A model generated the notes under the pieces. It searched no databases. It saw only the letters and a list, made by a program, of their open reading frames with translations, and had not been told where the DNA came from. The translations under genes and the position numbers were made by a program. This document shows, in pieces, positions 56,212 to 64,000 of a DNA stretch of 64,000 bases; positions within the stretch are counted from its first letter, which is position 1; each line of letters begins with the position of its first letter. The DNA comes from Aquabacterium sp. NJ1 (GTDB lineage: Bacteria > Pseudomonadota > Gammaproteobacteria > Burkholderiales > Burkholderiaceae_C): positions 2,046,001-2,110,000 of the forward strand of contig NZ_JRKM01000001.1 in NCBI RefSeq assembly GCF_000768065.1, read 5' to 3'.

Positions 56212-57366
56212 TCAACGCTGCATCAGCCCGCGGCTCTTGGCGATCGACATCAGCATGCCCAGGCCCAGGCCCAGGGTGACCATGGCCGTGCCGCCATAAC
56301 TGATGAAGGGCAAGGGCACGCCCACCACGGGCAGGATGCCGCTGACCATGCCCATGTTGACGAAGGCATAGGTGAAGAAGCTCAGGGAAATCGCCCCGGC
56401 CAGCAGGCGAGAGAACAGCGTGGGGGCCTGCGACGCGATCACCAGCCCGCGGAAGATCAGGGCCAGGAAGCCCACCATCAGCGTGATGCCACCGGCCAGG
56501 CCGTGCTCCTCGGCATAGGCCGCAAACACGAAGTCGGTGGTGCGCTCGGGGATGAACTCCAGGTGGGTCTGCGTGCCTTGCATGAAGCCCTTGCCCATCA
56601 CCCCGCCCGAACCGATGGCGATCATGCCCTGGATGATGTGAAAGCCCTTGCCCAGCGGGTCGGTGGTCGGGTCCAGCAGGGTGCAGACGCGGTTCTTCTG
56701 GTACTCGTGCAGGCCCACCCATTTGACGCCAGGCTGGCACAACTGGGTCTGGTAGGCCACGATCAGGGTGATGCCCACGGCACCCGCCACCAGCACGGGC
56801 AGGATCAGGCGCCAGTTCAGGCCAGCGAAATAGATGACATACAGGCCCGAGGACAGAACCAGCATGGCCGTGCCCAGATCAGGCTGCTTGAGGATGAAGG
56901 CCACCGGCAAGAGCACCAGCGCACCGGCAGCGGCAAAGTCCAGGCCGCGCAACTGCCCTTCACGCCGCTGGAACCACCACGCCAGCATCAGCGGCATGGC
57001 GATCTTCAGGATCTCGGAGGGCTGGATGACCATGCCCACGTTCAGCCAGCGCGTGGCGCCTTTCTTGGTGATGCCGAACACGGCCGTGGCCAGCAGCAGC
57101 GCCATGCCCACGGTGTACAGCGGCACGGCCAGTGCCATCAACTTCTGCGGCGGGATCTGGGCCACCAGGAACAGCATCAGCGCGGCCAGCATCACGTTGC
57201 GGGACTGGTCGACAAAGCGCGAGCCATTGTCAAACCCCACCGAGTACATGTTGACCAGGCCCAGCGCGCACATGAAGACCACGATGCAGATCAGGGGCAG
57301 GTCAAAGCCCTGAAACACCGGCTTGATGCGCTGCCACCAGGAAGGTTTGTCAAAGGCCACGCTCAC
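56212..57366 (-). CDS. rodA: Rod-shape SEDS glycosyltransferase RodA
   Basis: 384 residues, about ten membrane helices. SEDS features: QPSEILKIAMPLMLAWWF and the C-terminal GLPLPFISYGGT-like VPLPFISYGGTAM. It polymerises glycan strands of lateral wall with its PBP2 partner. Overlaps mrdA by four bases (ATGA). Confidence 0.97.
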   Translation of the reverse strand: MSVAFDKPSWWQRIKPVFQGFDLPLICIVVFMCALGLVNMYSVGFDNGSRFVDQSRNVMLAALMLFLVAQIPPQKLMALAVPLYTVGMALLLATAVFGITKKGATRWLNVGMVIQPSEILKIAMPLMLAWWFQRREGQLRGLDFAAAGALVLLPVAFILKQPDLGTAMLVLSSGLYVIYFAGLNWRLILPVLVAGAVGITLIVAYQTQLCQPGVKWVGLHEYQKNRVCTLLDPTTDPLGKGFHIIQGMIAIGSGGVMGKGFMQGTQTHLEFIPERTTDFVFAAYAEEHGLAGGITLMVGFLALIFRGLVIASQAPTLFSRLLAGAISLSFFTYAFVNMGMVSGILPVVGVPLPFISYGGTAMVTLGLGLGMLMSIAKSRGLMQR

Positions 57367-59588
57367 GGCAGCTCCTTGGAGGCGGCCGGGCTGGCCGCGT
57401 TGGTCGGATGACGGGGCATGGGCGCCGGCGCGGGGGCGCTCACCGAGGCTGGCTGCGAAGGTGCCGCCGGCGAGGGCCAGGCGGGCGCACCAAGCGGAGC
57501 TACCGCCGAAGCAGGCGCTGCCGATGAGGCCGCCACCGTACTGGATGCGGCACCGGATGCGGCAGACGCGGCGCTGGCAGCCGAGGCAGCCGAGGCCGCA
57601 GCGTCCGGCGTTGTGGGCACGTCCGCACCAAAAGCGTCCAGGCCACGAGGCAGCGGCATGGCCGAGGCCTTGCGCGGCACACCGATCGGGCTGGCCGCCT
57701 TGCCGATCTGCACAGCAGCAATGTCTTCTTCGCTGGGGTATTGGTCCATCAGCAGATAGTCCAGCACGCGGCGCGCGATGGGTGCAGCGGCCTCGGAGCC
57801 AAAGCCCGCGTTCTCGACGATCACGGCCAGCGCCACGCGGGGGTTCTCCAGCGGGGCAAAGGCTTCATACAGCGAATGGTCACGCTTGTATTCGTCCATC
57901 TTGGAGGCCACGTATTTTTCATTCTGGCGCAGGCCCACAGCCTGAGCGGTACCCGTCTTGCCACCGCTCTTGTAGCCAGCCCCGATGAACACACGTGTCG
58001 AGGTGCCCTCTTGCGTCACACCGTACATGGCATCGCGGATGAAGGCCGTGTGCTCGGGCTTGTACACCAGCGGCGTCAGGGCCTGGCTGGAACTGACGCG
58101 GCGCTCGCGGGTCAGCACGTTTTCAATCTCGCGCACCACACGAGGCTGGTAGCGCTGGCCGTCGCTGGCCAGCGTCGCCAGGGCCGTGGCCATCTGCAGC
58201 ATGGTGAAGTTGTTGTAGCCCTGGCCGATGCCCAGCGAAATCGTCTCGCCGGCGTACCACTTGCGCTGCTCGGGCCGCTTGTAGGCATTGCGCTTCCATT
58301 CGGTGGAGGGCAGGATGCCGGTCACCTCGCCCTTGAGGTCGATGCCCGTCAGCCGGCCAAAGCCCAGCGGCGCCATCTGGTCATGGATGGTGTCCACGCC
58401 CAGGTCATTGGCCAGCGAATAGAAGTACACGTTGCTGGACTCGACGATGGCGCGGCGCATGTTCATGGCCCCGCCGCGTTCGTTCTCGGGGCTGCGGAAC
58501 TTGTGGCCACCGAACATGAAGAAACCGTTGTCCATGACGATGGTGGCGGGGTTGCGCTTGCCGGTGTTGAGCGCCGCCAGGGCCATGAAGGGTTTGTAGG
58601 TGGAGCCCGGCGGATACGTGCCGCGCAGGGCCCGGTTCAGCAGCGGCTTGTCGGCCGATTCGTTGAGCTCTTTCCAGTTCTCGCTGTCGATGCCGTCCAC
58701 GAACAGGTTGGGGTCGAACGTCGGCTTGGAGACGAAGGCCAGGACCTCGCCATTGCGCGGGTCGATGGCCACCAGCGCACCGCGGCGGTCGCCATACAGG
58801 CGCTCGATCAGGGCCTGCAGCTTGATGTCGATCGACAGGTGGACCGTGTTGCCGGGCGTGGCCGGGTTGGAGCGCAAACGCCGCACCGCGCGGCCACCCG
58901 CGCTGGTCTCGACCTCTTCGAAACCCGTGATGCCATGCAGCTCGCGCTCATAGCTCTGCTCGATGCCCAGCTTGCCGATGTGCTCGGTGCCGCGGTAGTT
59001 GGCCTGGTCCTCGTCGGACCAGTCCTCCATGGCATCGGCCTCCCGCTGGTTGATGCGCCCGATGTAGCCCAGCACGTGGCTGGCCAGTTCACCATAGGGG
59101 TAATGGCGGAACAGGCGGGCCTGGATGTCGACACCGGGGAAGCGGAAGCGTTGCGCGGTGAAGCGGGCCACCTCCTCATCCGTCAGACGGGTGCGGATGG
59201 GGATGGACTCGAAGCTCCTGGACTCTTCACGAAGACGCTTGAAGCGGCGGCGGTCACGCGCCTGGATCTCGACGATGTGGGACAGCGCGTCGATCGTGGC
59301 CTCGACGTCGTCGACCTTGGAGGGCGTGATCTCCAGCGTGTAGGCCGAGTAGTTGTTGGCCAGCACCACGCCGTTGCGGTCCACGATCAGGCCCCGGTTG
59401 GGCACGATGGGCACCACGGCGATGCGGTTGTTCTCGGCCTGGGTCGCCAGGTCTTCATGGCGCACGACCTGCAGCGTGTACAGGCGGAACACCAGCAGCC
59501 CGAAGCAGAACAGCACGAAGCCCGCAGCCGCCCAAAGGCGAGCGCGGAAACGGCTCAGCTCCTGTTCGAGGTTCTTGAGTTCGGTCAT
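57363..59588 (-). CDS. mrdA: Penicillin-binding protein 2, with long Ala/Ser/Pro tail
   Basis: 741-residue class B PBP: N-terminal membrane helix (20-40), pedestal domain, transpeptidase with Ser329-TYK332, SSN at 384-386 and KTG at 544-546. The catalytic domain ends near 615. The final 120 or so residues are a low-complexity Ala/Ser/Pro/Val-rich tail including four tandem AAS-type units, absent from E. coli PBP2 (633 residues). Crosslinks lateral-wall peptidoglycan with RodA. Confidence 0.96.
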   Translation of the reverse strand: MTELKNLEQELSRFRARLWAAAGFVLFCFGLLVFRLYTLQVVRHEDLATQAENNRIAVVPIVPNRGLIVDRNGVVLANNYSAYTLEITPSKVDDVEATIDALSHIVEIQARDRRRFKRLREESRSFESIPIRTRLTDEEVARFTAQRFRFPGVDIQARLFRHYPYGELASHVLGYIGRINQREADAMEDWSDEDQANYRGTEHIGKLGIEQSYERELHGITGFEEVETSAGGRAVRRLRSNPATPGNTVHLSIDIKLQALIERLYGDRRGALVAIDPRNGEVLAFVSKPTFDPNLFVDGIDSENWKELNESADKPLLNRALRGTYPPGSTYKPFMALAALNTGKRNPATIVMDNGFFMFGGHKFRSPENERGGAMNMRRAIVESSNVYFYSLANDLGVDTIHDQMAPLGFGRLTGIDLKGEVTGILPSTEWKRNAYKRPEQRKWYAGETISLGIGQGYNNFTMLQMATALATLASDGQRYQPRVVREIENVLTRERRVSSSQALTPLVYKPEHTAFIRDAMYGVTQEGTSTRVFIGAGYKSGGKTGTAQAVGLRQNEKYVASKMDEYKRDHSLYEAFAPLENPRVALAVIVENAGFGSEAAAPIARRVLDYLLMDQYPSEEDIAAVQIGKAASPIGVPRKASAMPLPRGLDAFGADVPTTPDAAASAASAASAASAASGAASSTVAASSAAPASAVAPLGAPAWPSPAAPSQPASVSAPAPAPMPRHPTNAASPAASKELP

Positions 59589-59612
59589 GCGGGGCGCGGC
59601 TGGGAACCCGGC

Positions 59613-60128
59613 TTACAGCGGGCGGTTCTTGTCGCGGTCAGGCGCACGGCGTTGCGGCGCCAGCAGCAGGAAGGACGCCACCGGCCACAACAGCGACTCG
59701 ACCAACGGTGCACCGAGCAGCCCCCAACCAGGGAAGGAGGCGCCGGCGACCATGCGCACCAGCAGGGACACGGCATGCGCTGCCACGAACAAGGGCACGA
59801 TCTGCACGGCCTGCGACGCCACCGTGAACCACAGCAGGCGGCGGTGCACCGTGATGGCAAAGAAGCTCAGCAGTGTGTAGGCCAGGGCATGCTGGCCCAG
59901 CAGCGCGCCCTGGTGCACGTCCATCAGCAGGCCCAACACGAAGGCGCCGCCCACGCCCACGCGGCGAGGCTGGTGCACGTTCCAGAACACCAGCGCAACG
60001 GCCAGGAAGTCCGGCACACCGGCGACCCGGCCCCAGGGCAGCATGTTCAGGCACAGGGCCACGAACAGCGAGAACCAGATGAACAGCGGGTTGACGGGGA
60101 GCAGCAGTTCGCTGCCGCGCGGCATCAT
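59613..60128 (-). CDS. mreD: Rod shape-determining protein MreD
   Basis: 171 residues, five hydrophobic helices; LPVNPLFIWFSLFVALCLNM at the start and FWNVHQPRRVGVGGAFVLGLLMDVHQG in the centre are typical. It connects MreB/MreC to the synthesis machinery. Overlaps mreC by four bases. Confidence 0.95.
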   Translation of the reverse strand: MMPRGSELLLPVNPLFIWFSLFVALCLNMLPWGRVAGVPDFLAVALVFWNVHQPRRVGVGGAFVLGLLMDVHQGALLGQHALAYTLLSFFAITVHRRLLWFTVASQAVQIVPLFVAAHAVSLLVRMVAGASFPGWGLLGAPLVESLLWPVASFLLLAPQRRAPDRDKNRPL

Positions 60129-61093
60129 GGTTTGCCTCCGGTTTCTTTCTTGCTGGCAGGATGGTGAACCTTGCCGTGGCGGCTGGCGCTTTCCGCGGCA
60201 GAGGCGGACGCAGAGGCCGCATCAGCGGGCCGCTCGGGCATCTTGCCGGCGGTGGGCTCCAGCAGCAGCACGTGGCGCGTGCTGTCCGGGTTGGCCAGGG
60301 GCACCAGGCTGATGCGGGCAAAGGCCGAATCGGCACGGCGGTCCACCTGCAGCACCTTGGCCACGGGCAGGCCGGCCGGGTAGACACCGTCCAGGCCGGA
60401 GGTCTGCAGCACGTCACCCACCTGCACGTCGGCGTTGCCGGCCATGAAGCGCAACTCCATGCCGCGTGCGTGCGGGGTGCCGTAGGCCACGCCACGTTGC
60501 TGGGTGCGCACATTGACCACAGGCACAGCCGCATCCTTGTCGGTCACCAGGGTCACTTCAGACGTCAGGGGGTAGACCCGCGTGACCTGGCCCAGCACGC
60601 CGGCCTCATCGATCACCGGCGAGCCCAGCACCACCTTGGAGGCGCTGCCCTGGTCGATCACGACCTTGCGGGTGAAGGGGTCGGGCGCGTCATACTGGAT
60701 TTCGGCGGCCATGCTGGCCACATCAATGCGTGGACGCAAGGCGAGCAAGGCACGCAGACGGGCGTTTTCGCGCTCCAGCTGGTCGGCGCGCATCACGCGT
60801 TCAGCCTGCTGCATCACCAGACGCTGCGCCCGGGCCTGCGCCTGCCTGGCCTCGTCCAACCCGGACAGGTAATGCCCGGCCGAATCCCACCATCTTGACG
60901 GGGCCAGCAGCACTTCCTGCACGGGGTGCAGGCCGGTGGCCACGAAGGCGCGCAGCGGTTGCGTGACCTTCCAGCGCGAGTCGGCCACCATCATGAACAC
61001 CGCCAGCGCCGAGAAAAACATCAGACGCGTGAACGCCGAAGGCCCTTGCTTGAAGAAGGGCGGCGGCGTTCGATCCAGCGTGGCCAGGGGCAT
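60125..61093 (-). CDS. mreC: Rod shape-determining protein MreC
   Basis: 322 residues: a membrane helix at about 23-40, a short coil (RAQRLVMQQAERVMRADQLERENARL), then the periplasmic beta-domain (KVVIDQGSASKVVLGSPVID). The last 40 or so residues are a charged Ala/Ser-rich tail. It activates PBP2-RodA. Confidence 0.96.
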   Translation of the reverse strand: MPLATLDRTPPPFFKQGPSAFTRLMFFSALAVFMMVADSRWKVTQPLRAFVATGLHPVQEVLLAPSRWWDSAGHYLSGLDEARQAQARAQRLVMQQAERVMRADQLERENARLRALLALRPRIDVASMAAEIQYDAPDPFTRKVVIDQGSASKVVLGSPVIDEAGVLGQVTRVYPLTSEVTLVTDKDAAVPVVNVRTQQRGVAYGTPHARGMELRFMAGNADVQVGDVLQTSGLDGVYPAGLPVAKVLQVDRRADSAFARISLVPLANPDSTRHVLLLEPTAGKMPERPADAASASASAAESASRHGKVHHPASKKETGGKP

Positions 61094-61121
61094 GGTGGCG
61101 GGTCAGCTCCCAATAACAAGC

Positions 61122-61145
61122 CAGGCGCCATGTTGGAGGCGCCTG
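61122..61145 (-). other. Hairpin between mreB and mreC
   Basis: CAGGCGCC (61122-61129) pairs with GGCGCCTG (61138-61145), 8-bp stem. On the minus strand it is followed by GCTTGTTATT, a poor T-run. It sits in the 72-base mreB-mreC gap and may attenuate transcription so that mreB outnumbers mreC. Confidence 0.4.
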
Positions 61146-61165
61146 TTGGTCACGACAAGAGGTGT

Positions 61166-62553
<1,388 letters not shown>

Positions 62554-62853
62554 ATGGCCCTGACCCCTGCCGACGTCAGCCGCATTGCCCAACTCGCCCG
62601 CCTCGAACTGAGTGCCGACGAGCAAGGCGCGATGCTGACGCAATTGAACGAATTCTTCGACATCGTCGAGAAGATGCGCGCGGTGGACACCTCCGGTGTC
62701 GAGCCGCTGTACACCCCCTTGTCCGCCATCGAGGACGTGACCCTGCGCCTGCGCGAGGACGCCGTCACCGAGCCCAACAACCGGGAGGCCAACATGGCCA
62801 ACGCCCCCGCGCAAGACGGCGGCCTGTTCCTCGTGCCCAAGGTGATCGAATGA
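62554..62853 (+). CDS. gatC: Aspartyl/glutamyl-tRNA amidotransferase subunit C
   Basis: 99 residues, Gat[19 protein letters not shown] and the [14 protein letters not shown] [11 protein letters not shown] region. It stabilises the GatCAB complex that amidates misacylated tRNA-Gln/Asn. Stop overlaps gatA as ATGA. Confidence 0.97.
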   Translation: MALTPADVSRIAQLARLELSADEQGAMLTQLNEFFDIVEKMRAVDTSGVEPLYTPLSAIEDVTLRLREDAVTEPNNREANMANAPAQDGGLFLVPKVIE

Positions 62854-64000
62854 CGACCGCATTGCATGACCTGACCCTGGCCGAGCAAAGCCAGCAACTG
62901 GCATCCGGCCAGACCACCAGCGTGGCGCTGACGCAGCACGCACTGGACCGCATCGCCGCGCACACCGAGCTGGGCGCCTTCCTGCATGTGGACGCCGCGG
63001 GCGCGCTAGCTGCCGCTGCCGCGTCCGATGCCCGCCGCGCGGCCGGCCAGGCCCTGAGCCCGCTGGATGGCGTGCCCATCGCGCACAAGGACATCTTCGT
63101 CACGCAAGGCCTGCCCACCACGGCGGCCTCGAAGATGCTCAAGGGCTACCAGTCGCCATTTGACGCCACCGTGGTGGCGCAGCTCAAGGCCGCTGGCGCG
63201 GTGACCGTGGGCAAGCTCAACTGCGACGAGTTCGCCATGGGTGGCGCCACCGAAAACTCCGCCTATGGTGTGGCCCGCAATCCGTGGATGCTGCAGCAGA
63301 TCGCAGGCGGCTCGTCGGGTGGTTCAGCCGTGGCCGTCTCGGGGCGACTGGTGGCAGGCGCCACCGGCACCGACACGGGCGGCTCGATTCGCCAGCCTGC
63401 GGCGCTCACCGGCATCACCGGCATCAAGCCCACGTACGGCCGCTGCTCGCGCTACGGCATGATCGCCTTTGCCTCGTCGCTCGACCAGGCTGGCCCCATG
63501 GCCCGCACCGCCGAAGACTGCGCCATGCTGCTGCAAGCCATGAGCGGGTTTGACGAGCGCGATGCCACCAGCGCGCAAGAGCCTGTGCCCGACTTCATGG
63601 CCGTGATCAACACGCCCCGTGCCGATGCCACCACGGCCCAGCCGCTCAAGGGCCTGCGCGTGGGCGTGCCCAAGGAATTCTTCGGTGAAGGCGTGAGCGC
63701 CGATGTGCTGGCCGCCACGCGTGCAGCGCTGTCTCAGCTCGAAGCCATGGGCGCCACGCTGGTGGACATCAGCCTGCCACGCACCGAGTTGTCCATCCCC
63801 GTGTACTACATCATCGCGCCGGCCGAGGCCTCGTCCAACCTGAGCCGCTTTGATGGCGTCAAGTTCGGCCATCGTGCAGCCAAGTACGGTGACTTGAACG
63901 ACATGTACCGCAAGACCCGCGCCGAAGGCTTCGGCCCCGAGGTCAAGCGTCGCATCATGATCGGCACCTATGTGCTGTCCCATGGTTATTACGATGCCTA
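62850..64000 (+). CDS. gatA: Aspartyl/glutamyl-tRNA amidotransferase subunit A, 3' end missing
   Basis: Starts at the ATG overlapping the gatC stop; 383 codons are visible of about 490. Amidase signature: catalytic Lys in [15 protein letters not shown], and [12 protein letters not shown] with the nucleophilic serine. It releases ammonia from glutamine for the GatB step. The window ends within the C-terminal part; gatB presumably follows. Confidence 0.97.
   Translation, partial: MTTALHDLTLAEQSQQLASGQTTSVALTQHALDRIAAHTELGAFLHVDAAGALAAAAASDARRAAGQALSPLDGVPIAHKDIFVTQGLPTTAASKMLKGYQSPFDATVVAQLKAAGAVTVGKLNCDEFAMGGATENSAYGVARNPWMLQQIAGGSSGGSAVAVSGRLVAGATGTDTGGSIRQPAALTGITGIKPTYGRCSRYGMIAFASSLDQAGPMARTAEDCAMLLQAMSGFDERDATSAQEPVPDFMAVINTPRADATTAQPLKGLRVGVPKEFFGEGVSADVLAATRAALSQLEAMGATLVDISLPRTELSIPVYYIIAPAEASSNLSRFDGVKFGHRAAKYGDLNDMYRKTRAEGFGPEVKRRIMIGTYVLSHGYYDA

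Noticed and set aside
57741..60167. 808-residue open frame on plus opposite mrdA and mreD
   Set aside because: It is a shadow of the cell-shape operon, with no start context or domain.

Overview
This is a GC-rich chromosomal segment of a betaproteobacterium. The best guess is the order Burkholderiales, near the Leptothrix / Aquabacterium / Rubrivivax group. The clues are a Coq7-type ubiquinone hydroxylase, a GTP-dependent PEP carboxykinase, PEP-CTERM proteins with short basic C-terminal tails, and a type II secretion locus with gspC divergent from gspG. The genus is an inference from gene content, not a measurement. I see no rRNA or tRNA genes, CRISPR array, insertion sequence or phage. Both ends cut genes: a kleisin-like gene on the left and gatA on the right.

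Layout. 1-4955: three tightly coupled plus-strand genes resembling a MukBEF/MksBEF/Jet-type condensin (kleisin-like, KITE-like, SMC-like ATPase), with no JetD nuclease after them. 5174-9277: a secreted pectin-acetylesterase-family protein, a PEP-CTERM protein and pckG. 9642-14048: a molybdate/tungstate-type ABC transporter whose ATPase has lost most of its catalytic motifs, followed by MOSC, glutathione S-transferase and SRPBCC genes. 14054-16361: a small conserved protein coupled to a 5'-nucleotidase, then a Lon-like AAA ATPase lacking a protease domain. 16586-19054: a large hybrid histidine kinase with a 7TMR-DISM-like sensor. 19047-30735: a full type II secretion locus (gspGHIJKLMNDEF on minus, gspC divergent). 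30739-34873: ilvA, an MpaB-family oxygenase, and a divergent AraC regulator.

34952-42355 (minus) is the F1Fo ATP synthase operon atpIBEFHAGDC, with a long palindromic element between atpD and atpC. 42713-47736 is the most unusual part: acyltransferase (GNAT-like), GH3-family acyl-adenylate/amido synthetase and tandem GNAT on plus, meeting a condensation-domain acyltransferase on minus with no bases between. This looks like a small, carrier-protein-free pathway that activates a carboxylic acid and makes amide or ester bonds. The product is unknown. 47882-55415 carries hemE, rlpA, a PcaC-PcaD fusion, a second PEP-CTERM protein, rep helicase and an OsmC protein. 55436-62209 (minus) holds the cell-shape operon mreBCD-mrdA-rodA followed by coq7. 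62554-64000 begins gatCA.

Most of the window is housekeeping. The accessory items most worth a second look are the GH3/GNAT/condensation cluster, the degenerate transporter ATPase, the nuclease-less condensin-like operon, and the MpaB-oxygenase/AraC divergon.
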